A stretch of DNA of 64,000 nucleotides from Methanocaldococcus vulcanius M7 (GCF_000024625.1 NC_013407.1:1583928-1647927); one strand, 5' to 3'; positions 18,250-27,714 are shown, counted from the first letter of the stretch. Notes: generated from the letters alone by a model not told the origin. Program-made: numbers and translations.

Positions 18250-18664
18250 TTTCCCTCTCCTTTTCTATGTATTTTTCAATTACTTTCGGAGAGATTCTCG
18301 TTTGAATTCCCAATCTTTCAAGAATTATACTATTCAATAAAATTTTAAGAATTTCTTTTCCTTCTTTTGACGTTGTTATTTCATTCAGTTTTCTTGTAGT
18401 TGCAGGGGACTTTAATTTTTTTAACGCTTCTATTATGTCTTCTTCTTTTATTCTTCCTTTTTTCTTTGGAAATATCTCGTCTGCAATGATATTCAGCTTT
18501 TCAATATCAAAGGGAAGATACTCTGGTATTTTATTTAAAACTGTCTCATCTATCGATGCCAATAACCTCGCAATTTCTATATCTTCTACATTTTCATCTA
18601 TTTTTAATTTTTTTACTGTGAACCATTTTCCATGTTTTGCAATGAATTCTATTTTGTTTTCCAT
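18239..18664 (-). CDS. Uncharacterised helical protein coupled to hcgA (possibly DUF2666-like)
   Basis: A 141-residue, cysteine-free, mostly helical protein. It begins MENKIEFIAKHGKWFTVKKL and continues with IARLLASIDETVLNKIPEYL, a lysine-rich linker and ATTRKLNEITTSKEGKEIL. I do not recognise it with certainty; the N-terminal pattern recalls DUF2666 proteins of methanogens. The ATG at 18664 has GGTGATAATT before it. Its 3' end overlaps the hcgA start, so it may have a role next to FeGP cofactor synthesis, but that is context only. The absence of Cys rules against HcgF, whose mechanism uses a Cys. Confidence 0.6.
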   Translation of the reverse strand: MENKIEFIAKHGKWFTVKKLKIDENVEDIEIARLLASIDETVLNKIPEYLPFDIEKLNIIADEIFPKKKGRIKEEDIIEALKKLKSPATTRKLNEITTSKEGKEILKILLNSIILERLGIQTRISPKVIEKYIEKERENGH

Positions 18665-18936
18665 AATTATCACCTAATTGAGTGAAAATTTTCTTAATTT
18701 TTTAATAATTTAAGTTGATTGTTATTTAATTTTATTTCTACTATTTTTAATCATTTCGTCTGACATATCTAAATTTTCGTTCCCTTAAATTAGTTAAAAT
18801 AGATATTATGGCAAGTTAAGATATAAAACAATATAAAATTAGATAATTAAAGCATTGTAAATGTTAAAATGAATTACAATCGACTAAATTAAATGATAAT
18901 TAAAATACAATCAATAAAAATAGGTTAAATATTAAA

Positions 18937-19167
18937 TTAAGCAGCTACAATCTTTTTTAAGACAGGATCTGTAACATCTTCAGGGGATATTTCTTCAATG
19001 TTTAGTATTTTTATCCTACTTCTTTTAACTTTATACCTTCCTCCAAATTCTGAATATAGTATTTCCAATGCATCTTCTGGTTTTAATGCCTTATATTCTT
19101 TTTTAAAATAAAGTGGGTCTTTACCTTTTTTGCTCATTATTCCAGTTATTCTAAATATCTTTGCCAA
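18937..19167 (-). CDS. rpl18a: 50S ribosomal protein L18Ae (LX)
   Basis: A 76-residue protein with the LX/L20A pattern: MAKIFRITGIMSKKG at the N-terminus, then FKKEYKALKPEDALEILYSEFGGRYKVKRSRIKI and a C-terminal helix. The start has a good GGAGGTGGTAT site. It is the last gene of the leftward run SBDS, L37Ae, rpoP, Brix, pcc1, LX. Confidence 0.94.
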   Translation of the reverse strand: MAKIFRITGIMSKKGKDPLYFKKEYKALKPEDALEILYSEFGGRYKVKRSRIKILNIEEISPEDVTDPVLKKIVAA

Positions 19168-19179
19168 AATACCACCTCC

Positions 19180-19422
19180 TCAACTCTTACAGATCTCGTA
19201 TGTGTTTTTTGCAACACCTATCCACCTAAGGTATGAGTAGATAGATGCCTTTAATATTGAAAGATCTTCTGCCTTAACATTTATAGTTATTATATTTTTA
19301 TGTATTTCCATTGTAGCAGAGGATCGTATCTGTGAAGATTTATGTTCCAAAAGTATCGCTTTATAAATAATCTCTGCCTCTTCCTCACTATCGAAGGATA
19401 TTTTTAACTCAAATGAGTTCAT
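19180..19422 (-). CDS. pcc1: KEOPS complex subunit Pcc1
   Basis: The dimerisation subunit (80 residues) of the KEOPS complex, which makes t6A37 on ANN-decoding tRNAs. The Pcc1 fold is visible as a strand with FELKISFDSEEEAEIIYKAI, then the conserved region RSSATMEIHKNIITINVKAEDLSILKASIYSYLRW. It lies 12 bases before LX and 8 bases after the Brix gene. Another KEOPS subunit, Cgi121, lies at 56918; Kae1-Bud32 is outside the window. Confidence 0.88.
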   Translation of the reverse strand: MNSFELKISFDSEEEAEIIYKAILLEHKSSQIRSSATMEIHKNIITINVKAEDLSILKASIYSYLRWIGVAKNTYEICKS

Positions 19423-19430
19423 TAAAATCC

Positions 19431-19934
19431 CTATACTAAACTATCAAATAATTTTATGGACTTTATTCGAATTAAAGGACCTATTTTTACCCTTCCTTTA
19501 TAAAATTGTATAGAAAATAAATATTTTGGATCCTTTTCCAATTTTAAGATAATGTTGCTTTCCTCATTCACGTTCAGATGTTGAAACAGGAATTTATCAA
19601 AAAGATCTATATAAGGCAGTGTTTCTTCATCAATCTCTTTGTCTATTTTTATTCGAATTCCATCCTTATTTTCTATTTTTTCTCCACATATCTCTTTTTG
19701 TAATTTTACAGAAATAAAACTCGATAGTGTTTTCTCATTTTCAACATCATAGATCACTAAACTTCCCGGATTTCCTTTAAATTCTCCTATTAATAATATA
19801 TGATCGTCGATTTTAAACAATTCTTTTAGAGGAGTTTTTCCTCTTTGAATGTAGGGGATGTTTAATGTTCTTTCTAAATCCCGAGCAAAACTTCTCGTTC
19901 TTTGGGAAGGTTTCCTTGATGTTGTTATTATCAT
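19431..19934 (-). CDS. Brix-domain ribosome biogenesis protein
   Basis: The 167-residue protein is a single Brix domain, related to eukaryotic Imp4/Brx1/Rpf1, which bind pre-rRNA. The opening [20 protein letters not shown] is the conserved RNA-facing segment, and [20 protein letters not shown] follows. Its ATG begins directly after the rpoP stop, with the ribosome site (AGGCGAGAT) inside rpoP, so it is strictly coupled. The context of rpoP, L37Ae and SBDS fits ribosome production. Confidence 0.9.
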   Translation of the reverse strand: MIITTSRKPSQRTRSFARDLERTLNIPYIQRGKTPLKELFKIDDHILLIGEFKGNPGSLVIYDVENEKTLSSFISVKLQKEICGEKIENKDGIRIKIDKEIDEETLPYIDLFDKFLFQHLNVNEESNIILKLEKDPKYLFSIQFYKGRVKIGPLIRIKSIKLFDSLV

Positions 19935-20075
19935 TTATCTCGCCTTTACATGCTTAACTACATTTGGTCTTAATTTGACGAGTATTTTATAACTACAATG
20001 TGGGCACCTTGCCCTCTTACCGAGTTCTTCCATTCTTATTATCTTTTTGCAGTTCAAACATTTGTATTCAACCAT
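19935..20075 (-). CDS. rpoP: DNA-directed RNA polymerase subunit P (Rpb12-like)
   Basis: A 46-residue zinc-ribbon subunit of archaeal RNA polymerase. It begins MVEYKCLNCKKII and has the second pair in RCPHCSYKI, then the conserved KLRPNVVKHVKAR tail. Found by reading the minus strand between L37Ae and Brix; it is short enough to be missed by gene callers. The start follows GGGGATAAG and the stop TAA abuts the Brix ATG. Confidence 0.95.
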   Translation of the reverse strand: MVEYKCLNCKKIIRMEELGKRARCPHCSYKILVKLRPNVVKHVKAR

Positions 20076-20151
20076 CTTATCCCCAACATTTGATATTTTA
20101 GACCTTATGTTCTATTTGTAGATAAAATCTTAAAAAGATATATAAAAAGAT

Positions 20152-20430
20152 TTATTCTTCTTTTCTCTCAACTATTCTTCTTATTGCCTTAGTAACTGCT
20201 TTTCCTGCTCCTGTTTCTGGAGTGTATGCTCCTCCTGCTATCTTAGCTCCACATTTGCCACATACCCAGATTGATGTTGAAACTCTTTTTAATTTAGGAA
20301 ATCCACAAACAGGACATTTGTATTTTTTCTTAGCTTTTATTTCAACGTCTCTAACTCTAACTCTTATTTTTAAACCATATCTTGCTCCAAATCTTCCTGT
20401 TGGCCCTACTTTTTTTGTATGGCTGAACAT
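20152..20430 (-). CDS. rpl37ae: 50S ribosomal protein L37Ae
   Basis: The 92-residue protein starts [19 protein letters not shown], the L37Ae signature. It has a C4 zinc ribbon, CPVC near residue 39 and CGKC near residue 56, and the conserved [11 protein letters not shown] segment. GGTGAAACT precedes the start. It lies between SBDS and rpoP in the same orientation. Confidence 0.96.
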   Translation of the reverse strand: MFSHTKKVGPTGRFGARYGLKIRVRVRDVEIKAKKKYKCPVCGFPKLKRVSTSIWVCGKCGAKIAGGAYTPETGAGKAVTKAIRRIVERKEE

Positions 20431-20458
20431 AGTTTCACCTCACCTTGTTATTTTGAAT

Positions 20459-21166
20459 TTAACCACTGTATTTTTTAACTACTTTTGTTTGAACGTTTCC
20501 TTTTGTTATCTTGTTAAGATGGGCATAGAATTCTGACTCTATACCGCTGGGAATTTCAATCAATACTATTAATGAACCATCTGGGAGCCATTCCTCTTGT
20601 TTAACTGCTCCAAATTGATAGAGTGTTGGATATGCCTTAGATGCAAATTCAGGAGGAACTTTAACCGCAATGTCTCTTTTTTCAAATCTAATGGGTAATA
20701 CTCTTTTAAGTTTTTTAACGATTTCCGGAACTTGCTCTTCTGCACTTTTATATATATCAATATTTATTTTTAACTCATCCATTGCTTTTTCTATCCTATT
20801 GGGAGGATGAGGGGTGTCTGTTTGAGGGTTTATAGTGTTTCTACTAATTATATTTATAATTTGTCTTTTTTTCTGCTCTTTTATTTCTTCCCTCTGTTTA
20901 GCAGTTAATTGAACTTGACCTTTTAAGATTATCTTCTTTGCAATCTCTTTAATATCTGTGGTTCCGAAGACCTTAGACAAAACTTCTTCCGGAACCTTTT
21001 CTCCCTTACTTGCATCTTTAAACACAACTTCAATCGCCAAAAGTTCATCAAAGTCAACATTTTGCCCTTCTTTAAGCTTAGCAGCCAAGTAGGGATCAAC
21101 TAAAATCTCAAATCTCTCTCCGTGAGATGTGTATCTTGCAATAACTGCCTCTTCTAAGGACACCAT
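20459..21166 (-). CDS. sdo1: Ribosome maturation protein SBDS (Sdo1)
   Basis: Archaeal SBDS (235 residues), which in eukaryotes releases eIF6 from 60S subunits. Domain I is the FYSH-type N-terminus ([38 protein letters not shown]). A helical domain II has [17 protein letters not shown] and [15 protein letters not shown] ferredoxin-like domain III ends near [11 protein letters not shown]. The ATG at 21166 has GGGAGGGATAT upstream, preferred over the earlier frame extension. The next leftward gene is L37Ae, 28 bases after its stop. Confidence 0.94.
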   Translation of the reverse strand: MVSLEEAVIARYTSHGERFEILVDPYLAAKLKEGQNVDFDELLAIEVVFKDASKGEKVPEEVLSKVFGTTDIKEIAKKIILKGQVQLTAKQREEIKEQKKRQIINIISRNTINPQTDTPHPPNRIEKAMDELKINIDIYKSAEEQVPEIVKKLKRVLPIRFEKRDIAVKVPPEFASKAYPTLYQFGAVKQEEWLPDGSLIVLIEIPSGIESEFYAHLNKITKGNVQTKVVKKYSG

Positions 21167-21444
21167 AATATCCCTCCCCAAATTATATAAATGTTTCGGA
21201 GGTTTCGCTTAACTTGAATTAATCGTATTTCAAATGAGTTTAAACTTTGGAAGTTTACTTTTTATACTCTTATCTATATCTAACACTTTTTTATGATATA
21301 ATTGAAATATATTCTAGATTAATACATTATTAATACATTTAATCAAATAATAATCAAATATAAATAAAAAAGTTGTAGTTCCAATATAGATGGTAAAAAA
21401 ACTCATAGAGAAATAATTGTTATATGTAGTTTTCTGTTTTTTGA

Positions 21445-22218
21445 TTATTCTTCTTTTTCTTTTTTCTGTTCTTCTTCATCATCTGTTTTCTGTTTTAATT
21501 TGCTTTTAACGTCTTCGATAAGCTTTTTAACTTCTTCTGGATCTACCCTCTTAAATTGAGCATCTTTTACTGTAATTACACAAACATCAACATTCTCAGG
21601 ATTTATATCTTCATTTGCTTTTGCTAATGACTTTATAGCTAACTCTAATCCCTTATCTAAAGATATATCGTCATGATACTCTTTTTCAAGTAGTTCCATC
21701 ACTACTGGTCTTCCGCTACCTATTGCAGTTGCTCTATACTCTATCAAAGCACCACTTGGATCTGTCTCAAATAATCTCGCTTCATTTCGATCTATTCCTG
21801 CAATTAGCAGTGAGACACCAAAAGGCCTTACACCTCCATGTTGTGTATATGCCTGTTTAATATCACAGATCTTTTTTGCTAACATCTCAATTGATATTTC
21901 CTCTCCATAAGTTAATCTGTAAATTTGTGCCTCTAATCTTGCCCTATCTATTAAAACTCTCGCATCAGCTACTAATCCAGATGTAGCAGCAGCAACATGC
22001 TCATCTATTTGAAATATCTTTTCAATTGACCTGATCTTTACTAATTTGCTTGTTATTCTTCTATCAACTGCTAAAACAACTCCATCTTTACATGTGATCC
22101 CTACGGCTGTTGTTCCTCTTCTCACTGCTTCCCTTGCATATTCTACTTGATATAATCTCCCTTCTGGGCTAAATACTGTAATTGCCCTATCATAAGCACT
22201 TGGAGGGACTACTTGCAT
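21445..22218 (-). CDS. psmA: Proteasome subunit alpha
   Basis: Outer-ring subunit of the 20S proteasome (257 residues). The N-terminal alpha signature [20 protein letters not shown], which gates the pore, is intact; GTTAVGI and DRRITSKL follow. The charged C-terminal tail ([16 protein letters not shown]) is typical for methanogens. GGTGATAC precedes the start. It corresponds to MJ0591 by recollection. A 280-base AT-rich spacer separates it from SBDS, so a separate promoter for that group is likely. Confidence 0.97.
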   Translation of the reverse strand: MQVVPPSAYDRAITVFSPEGRLYQVEYAREAVRRGTTAVGITCKDGVVLAVDRRITSKLVKIRSIEKIFQIDEHVAAATSGLVADARVLIDRARLEAQIYRLTYGEEISIEMLAKKICDIKQAYTQHGGVRPFGVSLLIAGIDRNEARLFETDPSGALIEYRATAIGSGRPVVMELLEKEYHDDISLDKGLELAIKSLAKANEDINPENVDVCVITVKDAQFKRVDPEEVKKLIEDVKSKLKQKTDDEEEQKKEKEE

Positions 22219-22642
22219 ACTGTATCACCACTTTAAAGTATAGATTATCATTTTTTAATTTTTTATTTACTTCTGTTGTGTTATTAACCATAATCTCTCA
22301 GTTTATATAACAATTTATAAATTTATAAAATTCAAATTTAAAACGTTTTTAATTTTTTATGTTGCTAACTATTTGTATTGTAAGGTAAAGATATTAGTGG
22401 ATATTAATGAAAGATATTAAGCGTGATTATTTTTATATTTTATTTTTTTATTTTTTATTACACTCCTATTTTATAGTTCATTTTATACAATTTATTGTAA
22501 TTTATTATAAACTGTATAAATTGTTATTTTTATTCCTTTTTATTCTTTTTTGTTTTTTGTTTAAAATATTGATTGTGTTTAGTATTGCCACAACCATAAA
22601 TTATTTATATGAGTTTTCTAAAAGTATGTAGTGGTGATGAAG
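22219..22642. promoter_or_regulatory. Divergent spacer between psmA and the HesB-like selenoprotein gene
   Basis: About 420 bases of very AT-rich sequence with long T tracts. A TATA-like TTATTTATATGAG at about 22601-22613 faces right and would give a very short leader to the start at 22643, so there is little room for a 5' SECIS element. An open plus-strand frame here is low in complexity and is not supported. Confidence 0.45.
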
Positions 22643-22930
22643 ATGAAGAAAGTTAACATATCTGAAGAGGCGAAAAAGTTTATACTCGAGAAATTAAAAA
22701 AAGCAGGTAGGGATGAAGTTGTTATATACTTTGAAGGATTTGCATGAGGAGGTCCAAAGTTTGGAATTGCAATCGCCCACCCCAGTGAAAAAGATAAATT
22801 AATCTATGATGGAGAATTTAAACTCTATATTGACCCTATTGCAGATCAGTGGCTTGATGAAGTTGATATATCTTTAAAAAGATCAATTTTTGGGAAGTAT
22901 GTAAAGATAAGAGGAAGTAGCAGTTGCTAA
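22643..22930 (+). CDS. HesB/IscA-like selenoprotein with in-frame UGA (Sec35)
   Basis: The plus strand holds one 96-codon frame interrupted by a single TGA at 22745-22747. Reading it as selenocysteine gives IYFEGFA-U-GGPKFGIAIA. In HesB/IscA relatives the corresponding motif is CGGP, so Sec replaces a conserved Cys. The frame then continues for 60 codons with normal usage to TAA, ending GSSSC. HesB-like selenoproteins are known from Methanococcales, so readthrough is more likely than a nonsense mutation. The start follows GGTGATGAAG. The role is probably Fe-S or metal handling, but not proven. No SECIS is obvious nearby. Confidence 0.82.
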
Positions 22931-22950
22931 AAACATCAAATAGAAAAGAT

Positions 22951-23658
22951 CTATAACAAATACTCCAATATCTCTTTTGGATGCTTTAACACAACAACAT
23001 CTTCTAATTCCATCAACCTTTTTGTATTTTCTGCATCTACTTTTCTAACTCTCATTTTAATCTCTTTTCCCTCAATTATTGCACCATTCGGACATACTCT
23101 TTTACATCTTCCACAACCTAAACATTTAGACAAAACTATTTCTGGAAATCTTTTCCTTACAATGATCGCACCATTCGGACATGCTTCAACGCATTTTAAA
23201 CAACAATTACACTTTTTCCTATCAATAGAATAGGGAAGTTTGGTAATAACAACTCCCGCCTCATAATCAACAGGAACAATTAAAGATCTAACAAATCCCT
23301 TCCCTGCCTGAGCTATTGCATTAGTTATTAGCGTATCTGCTATTCCCCTAACAACTTTTGCGACTGTATTTCCAGTAGTTGGAGAACTTATTAGATAATC
23401 ATACTTTCCTAAGCTTAAACGGCCAGTTATTGGTGAAGAAGAGGGATGTTCTCTTTCTAAAATTATTTCTTCATAATACCCTCCTCCTGAAATATAGTTT
23501 AACTCTCCAAATAGTCCATACATTTTAATAACTTCCTCTCCTGCTTTAGAGATTAAAGTAGTAATCTTTACATCCTTTGATTCTTTTAACTCCCTCATAA
23601 CTTGGAAACTCTCTCTCAACAAATGACCTGCCCCAGTAATACACCAAACTATCTTCAT
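22951..23658 (-). CDS. Archaeoflavoprotein with two [4Fe-4S] clusters (MJ0208 family)
   Basis: The 235-residue protein joins a flavoprotein domain (KIVWCITGAGHLLRESFQVM, SSPTTGNTVAKVVRGIADTL) with a ferredoxin-like insert. The insert has two 4-Cys motifs, CNCCLKCVEACP and CLGCGRCKRVCP, from about residue 148 to 190. This matches archaeoflavoproteins related to dihydromethanopterin reductase, which pass electrons from ferredoxin to flavin. The substrate is undetermined. It lies 12 bases behind the phosphopantothenate synthetase gene, and converges with the HesB-like gene with only 20 bases between the stops. Confidence 0.85.
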   Translation of the reverse strand: MKIVWCITGAGHLLRESFQVMRELKESKDVKITTLISKAGEEVIKMYGLFGELNYISGGGYYEEIILEREHPSSSPITGRLSLGKYDYLISSPTTGNTVAKVVRGIADTLITNAIAQAGKGFVRSLIVPVDYEAGVVITKLPYSIDRKKCNCCLKCVEACPNGAIIVRKRFPEIVLSKCLGCGRCKRVCPNGAIIEGKEIKMRVRKVDAENTKRLMELEDVVVLKHPKEILEYLL

Positions 23659-23670
23659 ATTTATCTCCTT

Positions 23671-24447
23671 TCATTCAAATTCCAGCTTTTTTAATCTTTC
23701 AGCAATATATTCAACTGTTTCTTTTAAATTTTTTTTGTTGTTAAAGTCCTCAACGATTTTTAAGAGATCTTCTCTATTTTTTCTCTTAAATTCCCTAACA
23801 TATTTGATCAACAGAGGCAAAGCCCTTGTTAACTCATCAACTATTGTTATAGTAGATTTTTTTGAAGTCCTCGATAATGGGTTTAGATCTATTGCAATAA
23901 CCTTTTTTCCCATGTTTACTAATGCTTCAGCTCTGTCTCCATCTTCTAATGGAACTAAAACCACATCTGCAGAAAAAATACCTTCTTTTGAGACCTTTCC
24001 TCTCAAACTATCTAAATTAGGAATCTGCTCGGTAGCATCATCTATTCCCAAAATTGTTATCTTTCCCTCCTTTATATCGTTCCCAAACTTCTCTTCAAAA
24101 ACGTTTTTTATTGCTAATTCTCTCTCCTTAGTCCTATAAAATAAATTAACCTCTATTTTTCCATTTAATTCCTTCGCAAGTTCAACAGTATCTTCAATTG
24201 CTAATGCAACAGTATTTCCATTAACACTTATCACTGGATTTTTAGATAATATAAGCGTTGCAGCAGCCGCCTCTATCGCTTTCAGTGCGGGAGGTATTGT
24301 TCTCTCACCAATTAAATAGTCAAACATTTCTCCTCTCCCGTGAGCAATTAATCCTGCTTTTGCTAAAATTCCCTTATCTAATGCCTCAATAATTTTCTCT
24401 CTCTTCATCAACGATTCATATCTTGGATGTGTTTTTGGAACTTGCAT
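23671..24447 (-). CDS. 4-phosphopantoate--beta-alanine ligase
   Basis: Archaeal phosphopantothenate synthetase, which replaces bacterial PanC in coenzyme A synthesis. The 258-residue protein starts [20 protein letters not shown], and has [17 protein letters not shown] near residue 32, [11 protein letters not shown], and a nucleotide site region [20 protein letters not shown] with [13 protein letters not shown]. The arrangement matches the COG1701 family. The start follows GGTGATAAT. It precedes the archaeoflavoprotein gene in the same transcript. Confidence 0.9.
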   Translation of the reverse strand: MQVPKTHPRYESLMKREKIIEALDKGILAKAGLIAHGRGEMFDYLIGERTIPPALKAIEAAAATLILSKNPVISVNGNTVALAIEDTVELAKELNGKIEVNLFYRTKERELAIKNVFEEKFGNDIKEGKITILGIDDATEQIPNLDSLRGKVSKEGIFSADVVLVPLEDGDRAEALVNMGKKVIAIDLNPLSRTSKKSTITIVDELTRALPLLIKYVREFKRKNREDLLKIVEDFNNKKNLKETVEYIAERLKKLEFE

Positions 24448-24589
24448 ATTATCACCAAACCCTTTTAGAAAATAAGTTGATAATAATTTTTATTGACATC
24501 TCCAATCAAGATAAAGCCCTACACCAAATTTTTTATATAATAATTTTATTAAAAATTTAAAAAGATTTTACATTATTAAAGGTGATAGA

Positions 24590-25684
24590 ATGAAACTACA
24601 CGAATATGAGGCAAAAAACATATTTAAAAAGTATGGTATCCCGGTGCCTGAAAGCTTTTTAATATCTAAGGAAGATGATTTAAACAGTATAAATATTGAT
24701 AAAGAAGTTGTTTTAAAAGCTCAGGTTTTAGTTGGAGGAAGAGGAAAAGCAGGAGGGATTTTATTTGCATCAAACAAGGGAGAGTTTATAAAGAAGGCGG
24801 AAGAACTATTCAATAAAGAAGTTAAAGGAGAAAAAGTTGAAAAAATCTTAGTTGAAGAAAAATTGCCAATAGAAAAAGAATATTATGTTTCAATCATTAT
24901 AGACAGAGATGCTAAAAAGCCAGTAATTATTTTCTCAACTGAAGGGGGAGTAGATATTGAAGAAGTCGCTGAAAAGAATCCAGAGAAGATTATAAAATAC
25001 TACATAGATATTAAAAAGCCATTTCTTCCATATATAACAAGATGGATAGTTAAAGATGCAAAACTGCCAAGTAATGAGATTGGAAAAGTCGCTGATGTTA
25101 TTTATAAATTATACAAAATCTTTAAAGAGTTGGATGCCACAATGGTTGAAATCAACCCATTAGTTATAACGAAAAATGGAGATGTCTATGCCGCTGATGC
25201 CGTTCTTCACTTAGATGATGATGCATCATTTAAACATAATTATGAGGGTTTTGAAGAATATAAAAATAAAGAAAAATTGCCATTTGCCTACGTTGAGTTG
25301 GAGGGAGATGTGGCAGTTATAGGTAATGGGGCTGGCTTAACATTGGCAAGTATGGATATTATAAATAACCTCGGCAGAAAACCAGCTTGCTTCTTAGATA
25401 TTGGAGGAGGAGCTGAGGCAGAAACAGTAAAATTAGCTTTGAAAAAAGTTTTAGAAAATAAAAATGTTAAGGGAATATTTATCAATATTTTAGGAGGAAT
25501 AACAAGGTGTGATGAAGTTGCCAAAGGAATTGTTGATGTCTTAAAGGAGCATCCAAATATAAAGTTTGCTGTTAGAATGATGGGAACTAACGAAGAGATC
25601 GGAAGGAAAATTTTGGAGGAGCATGGCATCCCTTACGAAACATCAATGGAAGAAGCAGGAAGAAAATTGATTGAAAACCTATAA
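24590..25684 (+). CDS. sucC: Succinyl-CoA synthetase beta subunit
   Basis: ATP-grasp subunit (364 residues) of succinate-CoA ligase in the incomplete reductive TCA pathway. MKLHEYEAKNIFKKYGIPVP is the typical opening. LKAQVLVGGRGKAGGI near residue 44 binds nucleotide, EINPLVI near residue 188 provides metal ligands, and FLDIGGGAEAETV near residue 266 contacts CoA or phosphate. GGTGATAGA precedes the ATG. The alpha subunit (sucD) is not in the window, so the two genes are unlinked. Confidence 0.95.
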   Translation: MKLHEYEAKNIFKKYGIPVPESFLISKEDDLNSINIDKEVVLKAQVLVGGRGKAGGILFASNKGEFIKKAEELFNKEVKGEKVEKILVEEKLPIEKEYYVSIIIDRDAKKPVIIFSTEGGVDIEEVAEKNPEKIIKYYIDIKKPFLPYITRWIVKDAKLPSNEIGKVADVIYKLYKIFKELDATMVEINPLVITKNGDVYAADAVLHLDDDASFKHNYEGFEEYKNKEKLPFAYVELEGDVAVIGNGAGLTLASMDIINNLGRKPACFLDIGGGAEAETVKLALKKVLENKNVKGIFINILGGITRCDEVAKGIVDVLKEHPNIKFAVRMMGTNEEIGRKILEEHGIPYETSMEEAGRKLIENL

Positions 25685-25779
25685 AATTTTTATTTTAAAA
25701 TTTGATTTATTCTATTTATGATGATTATATTCCATAATTTTTTTAATTTTATTTTTATTTGTTTAATAAGGTGGCTTTT

Positions 25780-26277
25780 ATGAACATCCCAATGATGGAT
25801 TTAATAATGATCGTTATAACCATAATTATAACAATTGGTAGTTTTTTATTCATGACCTATTTGATTTTTAAATATTTAAAAATAAAGAAACAAGTTGAGG
25901 TAATAAGAGAGGTTAGTATAAATCTACCTAAGACGTTAAAGAGCAATATGATTAAAAATTCTTTTTTGATTATTTTGTTGTTAGGTTTTTACTTTGGGAA
26001 TACTGTATATTGTAGGAGAACTTATAATATCTCAAATATTATATATTGCAATATGTTGGGTCGTAATATTTCTATACATTATTATAATGAGAGAAACTAA
26101 AGGATTTATTTGTGAAGAGGGGTTATTAATAAGTGGAGTTCCTTATTCATGGAAGAAGTTTAAAGATGTTAAAGTAGAAGACAACTATATATAATTTTAT
26201 CAACTCCAATTAATAAAGTAGTTATTAAAAAAAAAGACGTTGAAACCATCTTAAAGAATTACTTAAAAAGAAATTAA
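25780..26277 (+). pseudogene. Frameshifted three-helix membrane protein (paralogous family, member B)
   Basis: Three consecutive reading frames together encode one protein of the type at 14753 and 41178. The first part (from ATG 25780, after AGGTGGC) gives an N-terminal membrane helix and a charged stretch. Near 25990 the frame moves by one base into a second part with two membrane segments and GLLISGVPYSWKKFKDVKVE. At 26185-26195 a TATATATA run seems to carry two extra bases, after which LSTPINKVVIKKKDVETILK completes the protein to 26277. It is probably a decayed gene; sequencing errors or programmed frameshifting are alternatives. Confidence 0.65.
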
Positions 26278-26293
26278 AAATTTTGGTGGAAAA

Positions 26294-27208
26294 ATGATTT
26301 TAGTTACTGGAGGGGCTGGTTTTATTGGTAGTCATATAGTAGATAAACTAATTGAAAACAACTACGATGTAATTATCTTAGATAATTTAACAACAGGAAA
26401 TAAAAATAATATAAATCCAAAAGCAGAGTTTGTAAATGCAGATATTAGAAATAAGGATTTGGATGAAAAAATTAATTTTAAAGATGTTGAAGTTGTTATA
26501 CATCAAGCAGCTCAAATAAACGTTAGAAATTCCGTTGAAAATCCAGTATATGATGCTGACGTCAATATTTTAGGAACTATAAATATCTTAGAAATGATGA
26601 GAAAGTATGACATAAATAAGATAATATTTGCCTCGTCTGGTGGAGCAGTTTATGGAGAACCAAATTATTTACCAGTTGATGAAAATCATCCAATAAATCC
26701 ACTATCTCCTTATGGGCTAAGTAAATATGTGGGAGAAGAGTATATTCAACTCTACAATCGTTTATATGGAACTGAGTATGCAATTTTAAGATACTCAAAT
26801 GTTTACGGAGAGAGACAAGATCCAAGAGGAGAGGCAGGAGTTATAAGCATATTTATTGATAAAATGTTAAAAAACCAAAGGCCAATTATTTTTGGAGACG
26901 GGAATCAAACAAGGGACTTCGTCTATGTTGGAGATGTAGCAAAAGCTAATTTAATGGCTTTAAATTGGAAAAATGAAGTTGTTAATATTGGAACTGGCAA
27001 AGAAACATCAGTTAATGAACTATACAAAGTGATTGCAAATGAATTAAACTACAACAATAAACCAATATATGATAAACCCAGAGAAGGAGAGGTATATCGA
27101 ATATTCTTGGATGTGAAAAAAGCACAAAATCTCGGTTGGGTTCCAGATGTGGACTTAAAAGAAGGTATAAAAAAAGTGATCAATTGGATGAGAAATGCTC
27201 TAAAATGA
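26294..27208 (+). CDS. galE: NAD-dependent sugar-nucleotide epimerase (UDP-glucose 4-epimerase family)
   Basis: Extended short-chain dehydrogenase of 304 residues. The NAD-binding GGAGFIGSHIVDKL begins near residue 6, SSGGAVYG carries the catalytic Ser, and SPYGLSKYVGE near residue 140 contains the YxxxK pair. YGERQDPRGEAGVISIF and GDGNQTRDFVYV are typical of archaeal GalE-like enzymes. It could act on UDP-glucose or UDP-GlcNAc for surface glycans. GGTGG lies before the ATG. It begins 17 bases after the broken membrane gene. Confidence 0.88.
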   Translation: MILVTGGAGFIGSHIVDKLIENNYDVIILDNLTTGNKNNINPKAEFVNADIRNKDLDEKINFKDVEVVIHQAAQINVRNSVENPVYDADVNILGTINILEMMRKYDINKIIFASSGGAVYGEPNYLPVDENHPINPLSPYGLSKYVGEEYIQLYNRLYGTEYAILRYSNVYGERQDPRGEAGVISIFIDKMLKNQRPIIFGDGNQTRDFVYVGDVAKANLMALNWKNEVVNIGTGKETSVNELYKVIANELNYNNKPIYDKPREGEVYRIFLDVKKAQNLGWVPDVDLKEGIKKVINWMRNALK

Positions 27209-27320
27209 AAAATATAAATAGTGGCGTGTGATGTTAATTATTTATGCCTTACATCAAAAATACATACAACAAACTTCATTAAATAACAACAATAAATCAA
27301 CGAAGAGATAGGTTGGGAAC

Positions 27321-27584
27321 ATGGACAATGTTGTATTAGTTGGAAGAAAACCAGTAATGAACTATGTTGTAGCAGTTCTAACTCAGCTAACCAATAACGA
27401 CGAAGTGATAATAAAAGCAAGAGGTAGAGCGATAAATAAAGCAGTTGATGTTGCAGAGATGATAAGAAACAGATTTATAAAAGATATAAAGATTAAAAAA
27501 ATAGAAATAGGGACTGACAAAGTAAAAAATCCTGATGGAAGAGACGTAAATGTCTCAACAATAGAGATCGTTCTTGCCAAATAA
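27321..27584 (+). CDS. albA: DNA/RNA-binding protein Alba
   Basis: Archaeal chromatin protein of 87 residues. The N-terminal [19 protein letters not shown] contains the DNA-contact Lys that is acetylated in Sulfolobus Alba; [21 protein letters not shown] follows and carries a conserved Arg/Gly-rich strand. Length and ends match the family. The start has GGGAAC, a modest site. Single gene with AT-rich flanks, so probably its own promoter. Confidence 0.95.
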   Translation: MDNVVLVGRKPVMNYVVAVLTQLTNNDEVIIKARGRAINKAVDVAEMIRNRFIKDIKIKKIEIGTDKVKNPDGRDVNVSTIEIVLAK

Positions 27585-27714
27585 AAATTAAATTTTCACT
27601 TAAAAACAGTAATAAAATAAAAAACAGTTTTTAAGAGTTTGTATTTTCTACATTTTCTTTTATCTTTTTTGAATATCTTTATTAAATTAAAATCCAATTT
27701 TAAAAGGTGTTAAT

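Noticed and set aside
22407-22631. Plus-strand frame of 74 codons upstream of the HesB-like gene
   Set aside because: Nearly only Phe, Leu, Ile and Tyr from T-rich DNA, no ribosome site, and it covers the promoter of the selenoprotein gene.
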